This document shows positions 27,997 through 36,304 of a DNA stretch of 64,000 nucleotides, piece after piece (positions within the stretch are counted from its first letter, which is position 1; every line of letters starts with the position of its first letter). The stretch comes from Membranihabitans marinus (lineage in GTDB: Bacteria > Bacteroidota > Bacteroidia > Chitinophagales > Saprospiraceae), in contig NZ_JAJQYA010000007.1 of assembly GCF_021729155.1 (NCBI RefSeq), positions 1-64,000 on the forward strand. Direction: 5' to 3'. The notes below the pieces were generated by a model, which was not told the DNA's origin, searched no databases, and worked only from the letters and a program-made list of their open reading frames with translations. The position numbers and the translations under genes were made by a program.

Positions 27997-30525
27997 ATGA
28001 TGAAATTTTTACTTAGCATTATCGGCCTATTTTTAATGACGAATCTGTTGATCTCCAGAGATTCTCTTAATGTTCCTATTGCAGAATTCTTTCCAATAAA
28101 TAGTATGGTTTTGGCTATGGATGACCATGATATGGATGGAATACCAGATGAAACCGACATTGATGATGACAATGATGGTATATTAGATGCCGTTGAATCT
28201 CCGGGATGTTTTTATAGTTTTGAAGAAGCCAAAAGTATGATACAAATTTCTTCAGATCATGCAGCTCTAGAAGATTTTTCTCATTTATATGATGGCAGTA
28301 TGGATCTTGTATTTAGGTTTGCTAATGGCAGTTTTGCCATTGGCGATGCTATATTTACGATAGAATATCCTACTCCAATAGAATTGTCACAAATAGTTGT
28401 TTCCAATCGAGTTTCGTATTCGGGAGGGGCTACGGCCAGATTGTACGGTTCAATAGATGGGTTGAGTTGGAATGAGTTGACAACTAATAATGTTTCCTTA
28501 TTCGCACAGGGAAGTACTTATACGGTGAACAGCAATGCGGGACAATACAAGTATTATGAGATACGCAGTATGACTACAGGGGGCTTAATTGATGCCTACA
28601 ATATCGCCGAAATAACTCCAACTTACAGCAGTGGTTTTATCCCCAGTTTGTCACCCAAGCCTAGTTGTACTGATGACAACGATGGAGATGGCATGGTCAA
28701 TCACATGGATTTGGATAGTGATGGAGATGGATGCTATGATAGTTATGAAGCTGGTGTGGCTGGTTCTACCCTCAATGGAAGCTATACCGATTCTTTGGTT
28801 ATTCCCCAGGGGCAAACTACTGGAATTGGAGGCAATGGATTGGCTGATCACATAGAAACCATAGCGGAAAGCAATGAAGTTAATTATTCTCATACTTATC
28901 AATATGCTCAAACCTCTGCTTGGAATGCATGCATAGATAGTGACGGTGATGGCATTAATGATATAGACGATTTAGATGACGACAATGATGGTATTTTGGA
29001 TGTTGATGAATGTGCAAAAATCTTAATACCTGTAGCTTCTGACGGAAGTTTTAATGGGCTTGCGCCCATAGCCTCTTATGATGTTTTCAATAACACTGTA
29101 GAAGGTGGGGGCTACTTTTCTGGTTCAGTTACTCCAGATTCATGGAATTGCCCAGTTTACACTACAGGCAGTGGAAGACCCACTGGATTAGCCGATGGCA
29201 TGCCATGTTCAAATGACGGTAGTGTATTTGTTGCAGGGGGAATGGATGGCAGCGCGAGAGAAGCAATATATACCATTATTGACGGTTTGACAGTAGGGCA
29301 AATATATGTTGTCGAATTTGAACAAGGCAATGCTGGAGTTGATGGTTTTACTTCAATCGGTAATCAGGCAAGATGGGAAGTTCATTTTGGAAGTGGAATT
29401 AAATATTCAACACTAATGCCTTACTTGGGAGAGGGTAATCAAGTATGGATGAGAGAATCGTTGGAATTTGTGGCCACAAGTACTTCTCAAAGATTGGAAT
29501 TCTTTGTACATCCTGGTGCTGACGGTATTGTGGGAATGGAATATATGGCTTTAGATGGTGTAAAGTTATATCTGCCCACCCAATATTGTGACGATGATGG
29601 TGATGGAATATATAATCATCTCGATTTGGATAGTGATAATGATGGAATCTATGATATTGTAGAAGCTGGTAATGTTTCTGTGATTGCATTGGATGTGGAT
29701 GGAAATGGAATAATTGAAGGAAGTGAATATACCGATGCAGATATGGATGGATTATCTGACGATGTAGAGAATATAGTGAGTAGCAATTTAACATCAAATC
29801 TTGGAGTTACACCAGCAGAGACTACTTACGGCATCTATGATTTTTTAAATATAGATAGTGATGGAGATGGCTGTGTCGATGCAATTGAGGCCTATAATGA
29901 TGTTTTTGCAGATAGCAATGGAGATGGAAGCTATGGAGGTGAAGTGGAAGTCTTCAACAATGAAGACATCAGTAATATATATGGTGTTGATGAATTAGGA
30001 AGAGTGAATGCCGCTAGTTATCCGGGTACAGATGCCAGAGTTACCGATGCTAATATTTCTCCCTGTGTACCTGATTTTAGACCAGAATTAGTTCTATCAA
30101 ATAGTATAGTCATAGGTGCTACTGGTAATATCGATTTTGTAGTGAATATCGAAGAGTTAAACAATTATTCTATTGACAATGGTGTTCCAATCCAATTTAC
30201 AATTACTAAAGATTCTAGAATCCAAATAAACTGGAATGCCGGCTTGGTAGGAGCGTTCAACGGCAATCCATTCTTGCAAGTCAATAATACGGAGTGGACC
30301 TATGATGGCAGCAATCCTTTTGCACATATTTGGACCTATAATATTGCTGGAGAATATCCAGCATTGTCCATAAAAAAAATTGGGATAAATGCCGTCTATA
30401 CTGTTCCTGCTACAGGTATTGGAACTCATTCGCTTAATGTTATTATTCCATTTACCAATGTTGGAGGTGAGAGAAATATCGATAATAACATTTCTTCAGA
30501 TATAATAAATCTTGATAATAACTAA
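27997..30525 (+). CDS. Secreted calcium-binding surface protein, paralogue of the giant one
   Basis: The 842-residue protein starts with a hydrophobic signal (MMKFLLSIIGLFLMTNLLIS). It contains DxDxDG thrombospondin type 3 loops from about residue 45 and one type B discoidin-like module (about 68-220, SPGCFYSFEEAKSMIQISS). Further calcium loops follow, then a different domain (about 345-530) resembling a jelly-roll carbohydrate-binding fold (EAIYTIIDGLTVGQIYVVEF). The C-terminal 300 residues closely follow those of the giant protein, including NVIIPFTNVGGERNIDNNIS at the end. The conserved C-terminal domain is the best candidate for a sorting or anchoring role. It has a conserved leader but lacks a terminator directly behind it. 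Confidence 0.85.
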   Translation: MMKFLLSIIGLFLMTNLLISRDSLNVPIAEFFPINSMVLAMDDHDMDGIPDETDIDDDNDGILDAVESPGCFYSFEEAKSMIQISSDHAALEDFSHLYDGSMDLVFRFANGSFAIGDAIFTIEYPTPIELSQIVVSNRVSYSGGATARLYGSIDGLSWNELTTNNVSLFAQGSTYTVNSNAGQYKYYEIRSMTTGGLIDAYNIAEITPTYSSGFIPSLSPKPSCTDDNDGDGMVNHMDLDSDGDGCYDSYEAGVAGSTLNGSYTDSLVIPQGQTTGIGGNGLADHIETIAESNEVNYSHTYQYAQTSAWNACIDSDGDGINDIDDLDDDNDGILDVDECAKILIPVASDGSFNGLAPIASYDVFNNTVEGGGYFSGSVTPDSWNCPVYTTGSGRPTGLADGMPCSNDGSVFVAGGMDGSAREAIYTIIDGLTVGQIYVVEFEQGNAGVDGFTSIGNQARWEVHFGSGIKYSTLMPYLGEGNQVWMRESLEFVATSTSQRLEFFVHPGADGIVGMEYMALDGVKLYLPTQYCDDDGDGIYNHLDLDSDNDGIYDIVEAGNVSVIALDVDGNGIIEGSEYTDADMDGLSDDVENIVSSNLTSNLGVTPAETTYGIYDFLNIDSDGDGCVDAIEAYNDVFADSNGDGSYGGEVEVFNNEDISNIYGVDELGRVNAASYPGTDARVTDANISPCVPDFRPELVLSNSIVIGATGNIDFVVNIEELNNYSIDNGVPIQFTITKDSRIQINWNAGLVGAFNGNPFLQVNNTEWTYDGSNPFAHIWTYNIAGEYPALSIKKIGINAVYTVPATGIGTHSLNVIIPFTNVGGERNIDNNISSDIINLDNN

Positions 30526-30617
30526 ATATCTTTAGATAGTATGCGATTGGTCTACATATTATAAGAATTACATTTTATCATGAGGGAAAAGATTTCGAGA
30601 TGACTTAGCGAAATGCA

Positions 30618-30990
30618 CGACTGAATAAAGTTGCTCAAAGAGCACCTAGATGAACTAAATGTTCATCTGATGAAGGAGCCACGACCACCGTGTCGTGGAT
30701 GGGTTTGCTCGTAAATCGAGCTTCATTCAGTCATCCTCATCCAATCGACGTTAAGTCGATTGGGTACTTTCCTCTCCCACCCAATGCGCGGAGGCATTGG
30801 TGCCCTTGATGCAATTCCAGTATTTTAGTAATTTATAGCTGTCGAATTTTATGCGGCATCGTCACAGCACAGTGGCTAACCCACCCGTGACTCGGAGGTC
30901 AACCTACCCGAAACTCAGAGGTTTCGGCTCCTTCATCAAATGCCCTCAATGGGCATTTGGTAGTCTTTCAGACTACTTCATTCAGTCGTG
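30618..30990. repeat. Hairpin-repeat cluster R2
   Basis: Module 5 (minus, 30618-30703): CCACGAC/GTCGTGG loop ACGGTG; AGATGAAC/GTTCATCT loop ATTTA; third hairpin with one mismatch; tail ATTCAGTCG. Then GCTCG-TAAAT-CGAGC with tail TTCATTCAGTCA (30707-30733), CCAATCGAC/GTCGATTGG loop GTTAA (30741-30763) and CCAATGC/GCATTGG loop GCGGAG (30781-30800). Module 6 (plus, 30908-30988): CCGAAAC/GTTTCGG loop TCAGAG; CAAATGCCC/GGGCATTTG loop TCAAT; GTAGTC/GACTAC loop TTTCA; tail TTCATTCAGTCG. Confidence 0.85.
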
Positions 30991-31111
30991 GCGTTACAAC
31001 ATTTCGAAATACAACCGACAATTATATACGTATTTGGTATAATAAGGCATAGTTTAGAATTTAAAAAGAACCTTATCTAGATTTTAGTATAATGGATAAC
31101 AAATGATGAAG

Positions 31112-31138
31112 ATAGCGGGAGAAAATCCGCTATTTTTT
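31112..31138 (+). terminator. Terminator displaced from its gene by cluster R2
   Basis: Arms ATAGCGG and CCGCTAT around GAGAAAAT, followed by TTTTT. It resembles the terminator of the paralogous gene (27415), with the same AGCGG core. Here it lies about 590 bases after the stop codon, with the repeat cluster between. Confidence 0.65.
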
Positions 31139-31933
31139 AATCTATAGCAATGTTGTAATATACAATTCAGCTAAAACTTTTGGCTATTATATCGCAAGTT
31201 ACAATGTTAGACGATAGATGTTGTAATGACAAGTATAGTGAAAATGTAATTTAAATTAAATTTGATTTTATTAAAATGGAAATTGTATTTAAATTAACTA
31301 TGTAGGTGATATTGTTTGTAATTTAATAGTTGCATGTGTTTTATTATGCTGTGAATTGTCTTCTTGCTGTTAAATTCAATATGGATATTTTACTTTGAGT
31401 GGTTGTGGTTTAGATGTATTATTTGGTTTTTTGCAATAAAGTAATATTATATAATGGCAAGCAAGAATTTATGTGATTTTGTGATTGAGTTGTTAACGTA
31501 TTAATGCTTTTTGTTTAGCATTGTATAACGTGGTTGTGTGAAAATATTTATGTTGTTTTATTTTGTCTAGTAAAATAGAATAGCATTTTTTTATTAATTA
31601 TTTAAATTTAACTTGTAGGAGTGAAGTAAAAGATAATAATTTCGTAGATTTACTTCCATGACTTACCCTAGTCAAAGCTTAATGACATCATCTAATGAAC
31701 AAAGTGACATATAGAGTGAAATATAATGCTCCTGTGTTGCTGTATGTGATATACACTTTCATTGAAGGTGACCGACATTCATAAATATTTCCATAGAGGT
31801 TTTTGCTTTTTCGAAGCTGTTGAGTCCTCGACGATAAAGTCAGTTTGCCAAATTTTGTATTGGTCTGCTTCATTTATATTCGTGTTGAGACTTAGTAGTT
31901 TATCTATTATTTCTATGATTAAAGTATTTTACA
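31139..31933 (+). other. Gap upstream of the first T9SS gene, with conserved leader element
   Basis: No gene is seen in the first 500 bases, which are very AT-rich. At 31659-31674 the palindrome TGACTTACCCTAGTCA and at 31686-31693 CATCATCT repeat the element seen at 27718-27764. The palindrome ends 260 bases before the next start codon. Confidence 0.55.
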
Positions 31934-33019
31934 ATGAAATGGATTTTAAATTTGCTATGCATTTATATTTTATTTACTGTTCCAGTATATGGTCAATTCG
32001 AAGCAAGAATGGAATTATTACCAGGGGAAAGTAGGATTGTGCCAGCACCACTAAATCCAGTTGAAGAAAATGGAATTGGTGTATTTACGTTTCAATTAAA
32101 AAATCATGGACCTGCAGCTGCTTTAATTAATAGACCTGGTCCAGGTTATATAAATGCTTCAATTGCTTATTTGGAGTTAAGGGATGAAATTAATACCGAT
32201 AATTCCAATACCAGTGTTCATGGATATGAGGATTATTATGATATTTATATATATGTTAATGATGATAAAAGACATGTTCTTTTTCAGCAAAAAGCAGAAA
32301 TACCAGCAGGAACAACCATCACTATTTCCTTAGATGTGAAAGTTATTCAAAATAGTCCTCAAGATTCTCCAAAAAACGGAGGTAGTGTTAATTTAACTGC
32401 GGGGTCAAATCATGAGATAATTGGCGAAATAAATATATTTACTGAAACCTATACTTTGGAACCAGCCCCTGTAGAATTGACAAATTTTGAGGTGGAAAAG
32501 AAAGGTGAATTTTCAATCTTAAATTGGAATACAGTCTCTGAAATTAATAATGACTTATTTGAAATTGAGCGAAGTCAAAATGGCCAGGAATTTGTGAAAA
32601 TTGGTGATGTGAAAGGTCATGGCAATACTCAAGTGCCTCAAAGCTATACATTTGTAGATCAAGAACCTTTTAATGGGATAAATTATTATCGGTTGAAGCA
32701 AATTGATTTTGATGGCACTTTCGACTATTCTAAAATTTTATATTTAACTTTTGACGAGACTCTAAATGGAGATAATCTCAACTTTAAATTGTTTCCCAAT
32801 CCTACTTCTCAATATCTAAATATTGTTAGCAATAAGGATTTAAATAACCATAGAGTGGCATTATACGATGTTTTAGGAAGACAATTAAAGGTAATGTCTT
32901 ATCAATCTGGAATGGCTCTACCCATGTATGGATTACAAAGTGGGCTGTATTCTGTTCACATAACCGATGAGTTAGGAGCTATAATTAAAAATGAAATGAT
33001 CATTCATCAAAGTAATTGA
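31934..33019 (+). CDS. T9SS type A sorting-domain surface protein (copy 1)
   Basis: The 361-residue protein has a signal peptide (MKWILNLLCIYILFTVPVYG). An unknown beta-rich domain (about 20-170) follows, then the segment PAPVELTNFEVEKKGEFSIL leading into a fibronectin-III-like unit with NYYRLKQIDFDGTFDYSKI. The C-terminal T9SS type A domain (about 283-361) shows FKLFPNPTSQYLNIVS, VALYDVLGRQLKV and LQSGLYSVHITD. It is exported through the Sec system and the type IX system to the surface. It is related to the product at 34020 over its whole length. It shares its leader element with the calcium-binding protein upstream. Confidence 0.9.
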   Translation: MKWILNLLCIYILFTVPVYGQFEARMELLPGESRIVPAPLNPVEENGIGVFTFQLKNHGPAAALINRPGPGYINASIAYLELRDEINTDNSNTSVHGYEDYYDIYIYVNDDKRHVLFQQKAEIPAGTTITISLDVKVIQNSPQDSPKNGGSVNLTAGSNHEIIGEINIFTETYTLEPAPVELTNFEVEKKGEFSILNWNTVSEINNDLFEIERSQNGQEFVKIGDVKGHGNTQVPQSYTFVDQEPFNGINYYRLKQIDFDGTFDYSKILYLTFDETLNGDNLNFKLFPNPTSQYLNIVSNKDLNNHRVALYDVLGRQLKVMSYQSGMALPMYGLQSGLYSVHITDELGAIIKNEMIIHQSN

Positions 33020-33112
33020 TGATAATTAATTTCCTCTAGTATTTGCTTTAACGCTTAAGCCATAGATGTAGTCCATTATTTTTATAATAAAAAATAAAAA
33101 AAGAGGTAGAGA

Positions 33113-33155
33113 AGAGGTCTAAATGAGAATAGTTTTTATGGGTTTAGACCTTATA
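33113..33155 (+). terminator. Possible terminator after the first T9SS gene
   Basis: GAGGTCTAAA and TTTAGACCTT can pair around a long loop of about 20 bases, followed by an AT-rich stretch. The long loop makes this uncertain. Confidence 0.35.
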
Positions 33156-33484
33156 TTTTACTATCTTATGGGTTGTTGACTTTCAGTAGGTTAAAATATT
33201 TTTTTACATTATTTTTTTTCATAGATCGTGTGACTTTTGATTTTAAATACGTCAAATGTAAGGAAAGCACAAAGCAGTATTTCTTTTGCATTTTTCTATT
33301 TATGTGCCTAAATGGGCTAGATCTTAAAAAAGTCATATTGCTAATCCACTCCACTATTTGAATGTAAAAGTTATTGTGTTGTGAGTGAATATGTGTTATG
33401 AGAAGAATAAAGTGTTCTGATTTTTATCGAGATAGCTTCTTCATATTAGAAATAGGTTAGTAAAATAACCATAAGAAACTAATT

Positions 33485-33865
33485 ATGCTTATAGAAAATA
33501 TTACCTATTTAGGTGTAATCGAGGCATATATAATTGCCACTTTCGAATTAAGAACCCTTTCCGGTTTTACTCTCACTAATATGATGGAGTCTTGGATATT
33601 TTATGTTTTTTCATTTCCAACAATAATTTTCATTTTCCCCCTTTTCATTTCCTTCCTATTTTTTAAAGTATATCATTCAATGATGAGCAATAGAATAGGT
33701 CAATTTCACGATTTTTTAAAATCACTTAAAAAAAATAGGATTGATTATATCACTGAGTACTTGGATGTTTTTTTGTTGAAACAATCAGTGGAATATAAAA
33801 TCAATGCCTCCGTGAAGGGGCAAGGTCTTTCTCTATACTTGAATATATGTTCAGGTGGTCGATAG
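33485..33865 (+). CDS. Small hypothetical membrane protein (doubtful)
   Basis: The 126-codon frame has one strong hydrophobic stretch (FYVFSFPTIIFIFPLFISFL) followed by a charged tail (FHDFLKSLKKNRIDYITEYL). There is no clear ribosome-binding site and no family I recognise. It lies between the two T9SS genes in AT-rich DNA where long accidental frames are possible. It may not be real. Confidence 0.3.
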   Translation: MLIENITYLGVIEAYIIATFELRTLSGFTLTNMMESWIFYVFSFPTIIFIFPLFISFLFFKVYHSMMSNRIGQFHDFLKSLKKNRIDYITEYLDVFLLKQSVEYKINASVKGQGLSLYLNICSGGR

Positions 33866-34019
33866 TGTAAGTAAGTTGATTGCAAAGAGGTAGGAAGGTG
33901 ACAATTGTTGTGCAGATAGATTGGAAGTAGAGTCATCGAATTTTGGTGGTGAAAGGATAGAATAGGTTTTTATAATATATGGTTAGTTATTAGTTAAGGT
34001 TAAATTAAATAATATTAAA

Positions 34020-35063
34020 ATGAGAATTTATAGTACATTAATATTGTGTTTTTTAGGGTCAATTTGTTTTGGTCAATCCATGGTTATAGGTCCTTTGGAG
34101 TTGTCTCCTTTACCTTTGGCGCCAGTAGAAGAAGGAGGTACTGGACAGCTATCGTTTTGGGTAGGAGAAAATTCTACAATAGATGCCCCTCCAGGAGAAG
34201 TACCTGGATATCTAACCTTATCGCTTAGTAATTTGGATTTAATTGATCCCAATAACGTAGAGGCTAGTGTCAGCGGGCATAGTCCTTATTATAGTGTTGA
34301 ACGAATAGTAACTCCTGATTCAGTGTATTTGTTGTTTACTCAAATAGCTACTTTTCCAGGGTTTTCAAATATTTTTATCTACATAGATACAAAAGTTACT
34401 GGGAATTCACCGCCGAATAATCGAAGTAATGGAGGTAAATTACTTATTTATCCTGGAACGGGGCAGAAAAATCTCGTTCGCGAAGCGAGTTTTTATTCTT
34501 ATACAACAGAGCCTGCTCCCGTAGAATTAACGAACTTTCAGGTTGCTAAGGAGAATCAGTCCAGTTTGATAACATGGTCAACATTTTCTGAATTGAATAG
34601 CAGTTTTTTTGAAGTTCAGCGAAGTACAAATGGAATTGTTTTTGAAACAATTGGGACGGTTGATGCCGCAGGAAATAGTCCAGATCAAATTGAATACAGC
34701 TTTACTGATAGCAATCCCAAAAGGGGTATCAATTATTATCGACTGAATATGGTTGACTTGGACGCGACCTCAGTATTTTCAGAAATAAAGTTTTTAAATT
34801 TTGCCACTTCATTTTTTAATAGAGAGGTACCCATAACCGTATTTCCCAATCCTGCCAGTCAATTTATTAGACTATTGAGCAACGAGGAACTCGAAGGACA
34901 TACAGTATCTTTACTGAATTTGAGAGGCAGTGTTTTAAAAACACTACCCTATAGTTCGGGAATGACTATCGATTTGGATGGTGTTTATGGTCCTGCTTTT
35001 ATTGTTTTGGTCTATAATGCCGAGCGAAGAATAGTGACAAGAGAAATTATTTTTAATAATTGA
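34020..35063 (+). CDS. T9SS type A sorting-domain surface protein (copy 2)
   Basis: The 347-residue protein has a signal peptide (MRIYSTLILCFLGSICFG). A beta-rich N-terminal domain contains LPLAPVEEGGTGQLSFWVG, parallel to LNPVEENGIGVFTFQLK in copy 1. Then come PAPVELTNFQVAKENQSSLI and YYRLNMVDLDATSVFSEIKF, and a C-terminal T9SS domain (about 275-347; TVFPNPASQFIRLLS, VSLLNLRGSVLKT, ending TREIIFNN). It is a secreted or surface-attached protein of unknown role. It is monocistronic, with its own terminator 55 bases after the stop. The leader element shared by 27997 and 31934 is not found in front of this copy. Confidence 0.9.
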   Translation: MRIYSTLILCFLGSICFGQSMVIGPLELSPLPLAPVEEGGTGQLSFWVGENSTIDAPPGEVPGYLTLSLSNLDLIDPNNVEASVSGHSPYYSVERIVTPDSVYLLFTQIATFPGFSNIFIYIDTKVTGNSPPNNRSNGGKLLIYPGTGQKNLVREASFYSYTTEPAPVELTNFQVAKENQSSLITWSTFSELNSSFFEVQRSTNGIVFETIGTVDAAGNSPDQIEYSFTDSNPKRGINYYRLNMVDLDATSVFSEIKFLNFATSFFNREVPITVFPNPASQFIRLLSNEELEGHTVSLLNLRGSVLKTLPYSSGMTIDLDGVYGPAFIVLVYNAERRIVTREIIFNN

Positions 35064-35117
35064 TACAAGAGTTTTTCCTCTTCGGTATTGTGTAATAGAA
35101 TATCGAATGAAGATTTT

Positions 35118-35151
35118 AAAAAGACAGCAGAGCTCTCTGCTGTCTTTTTTT
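35118..35151 (+). terminator. Rho-independent terminator after the second T9SS gene
   Basis: Arms AGACAGCAGAG and CTCTGCTGTCT, followed by TTTTTT. Confidence 0.85.
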
Positions 35152-35510
35152 ATAGGGTATATTTTTAAAAATCATATCTCCATATGGAAAAAATATTATC
35201 GGGATGCGTGATTGTGCTGTAATTCGGAAAGTACTTTGATGGAATCTCGTCATGCCGCAGTGTCTAACTCACCTGAGGCACAGTGGCCTAAAACCTATTG
35301 AATTGCGTTGCAATCACGCCAAATAACTAAAAGCAGTCCTGAAAGGACGAAATATGTCAGCATAGGGTGAAACCCTATGAAAGATAGTTTAATCAAATAA
35401 AAAGTCCTGAAGGGACGACATAATAAATTAAGGTAAAATCCTGGCTTGTCCATTTTTTGCAGTGTTGTCGCAGCGCAGTGGCTGCGACTTCTCTCGCCAT
35501 GGCTTCCCCA

Positions 35511-35592
35511 CCCACGACACAGTGGTCGTGGCTCCTTCATCAGATGAACATTTAGTTCATCTGGTTGCTCTTCGAGCAACTGCATTCAGTCA
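35511..35592 (+). repeat. Three-hairpin module 7 (best-preserved copy)
   Basis: Hairpin 1: CCACGAC/GTCGTGG, loop ACAGTG (35512-35531). Linker CTCCTTCATC. Hairpin 2: AGATGAAC/GTTCATCT, loop ATTTA (35542-35562). Hairpin 3: GTTGCTC/GAGCAAC, loop TTC (35564-35580). Tail TGCATTCAGTCA. It is nearly the reverse complement of module 3 at 13858. Confidence 0.9.
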
Positions 35593-35873
35593 TGTTCAGG
35601 ACATTGGATACTACGTATTTTGCTCGTTCACCCACGACACGGTGGTCGTGGCTCCTTCAAGCAATTATATTATTTCTGTGACAAGTACTTAAACTTGTCA
35701 ATTTAAATGCAGTGTTGTCTCAGCACAGTAAAGATTACTATGAAATTTTAATGATACTACGCCGGAGCCAGTGGCACTCCCTCCCGAAACGCGGAGGTTT
35801 CGGTTTCTTCGCCCTGGCAAGCCCACCCGGAGCGCAGTGGTAAAATTTCCTTACGATATACAGGACAGTCACG

Positions 35874-36035
35874 CCTCGGCACAGTGGCCTCGGTTCCTTC
35901 ATCCAATAGATATTTAATCAATTGGGTTGCACTTCGTGCAACTGCATTCAGTCACCCACCCGAAACACGGAGGTTTCGTTTCCCTCACCATTGATCCATT
36001 AAGGATCAATGATACTGCGCATTTTGTTCGGTCAT
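35874..36035 (+). repeat. Three-hairpin modules 9 and 10, head to tail
   Basis: Module 9: first hairpin degenerate (CCTCGGC with ACAGTG then GCCTCGG, a direct not inverted copy); CCAATAGAT/ATCAATTGG loop ATTTA with one mismatch; GTTGCAC/GTGCAAC loop TTC; tail TGCATTCAGTCA (35943-35954). Module 10: CGAAAC/GTTTCG loop ACGGAG; CATTGATCC/GGATCAATG loop ATTAA (35989-36011); third hairpin decayed; tail TTGTTCGGTCA. Confidence 0.8.
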
Positions 36036-36037
36036 CC

Positions 36038-36130
36038 TCATCAAAGGTCGATTTACGACCTTTGGTACTTCGTACTGCATTTGGTCATCCATTAAGGGTA
36101 TTTGGTCACTACGTGACTTCATTCAGTTAT
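36038..36130 (+). repeat. Shortened modules 11 and 12
   Basis: Module 11 lacks hairpin 1: CAAAGGTCG/CGACCTTTG loop ATTTA (36042-36064), GTAC/GTAC loop TTC (36065-36075), tail TGCATTTGGTCA. Module 12: GTCAC/GTGAC loop TAC (36105-36117), tail TTCATTCAGTTA. Confidence 0.75.
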
Positions 36131-36252
36131 ATTCAGTCGTGCACTACTCTCAGTTATCTCACAATCTTTGCCGTCAATGTAATATGTATTTCGTATTGTA
36201 TTCAACCCATACAAGAATTGTCGATGTGTTTGTTCTTGATTTTGGGCAAAAA

Positions 36253-36284
36253 AAAAGATCACTACTTTTCAATAGTGATCTTTT
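36253..36284. terminator. Bidirectional terminator before the desaturase gene end
   Basis: Perfect arms AAAAGATCACTA and TAGTGATCTTTT around CTTTTCAA, with A and T runs outside. It lies 21 bases past the desaturase stop on the minus strand and can also stop transcription coming from the left. Confidence 0.85.
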
Positions 36285-36304
36285 GTATATCTCTAGCTCT
36301 TGTC

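Larger units (their letters stand above)
35233..36130. repeat. Hairpin-repeat cluster R3
   Basis: A 0.9 kb array between two terminators of convergent genes, nearly all in plus orientation. A lone first hairpin GTCGCAGC/GCTGCGAC, loop GCAGTG, lies at 35467-35488. Module 7 is at 35511-35592. A first hairpin CCACGAC/GTCGTGG, loop ACGGTG, is near 35630-35650. CCGAAAC/GTTTCGG, loop GCGGAG, is near 35783-35803. Modules 9, 10, 11 and 12 follow (35874-35954, 35961-36035, 36042-36087, 36105-36129). Second-family repeats (GTCCTGAAAGGAC, CATAGGGT/ACCCTATG) lie at 35334-35420. Confidence 0.85.
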
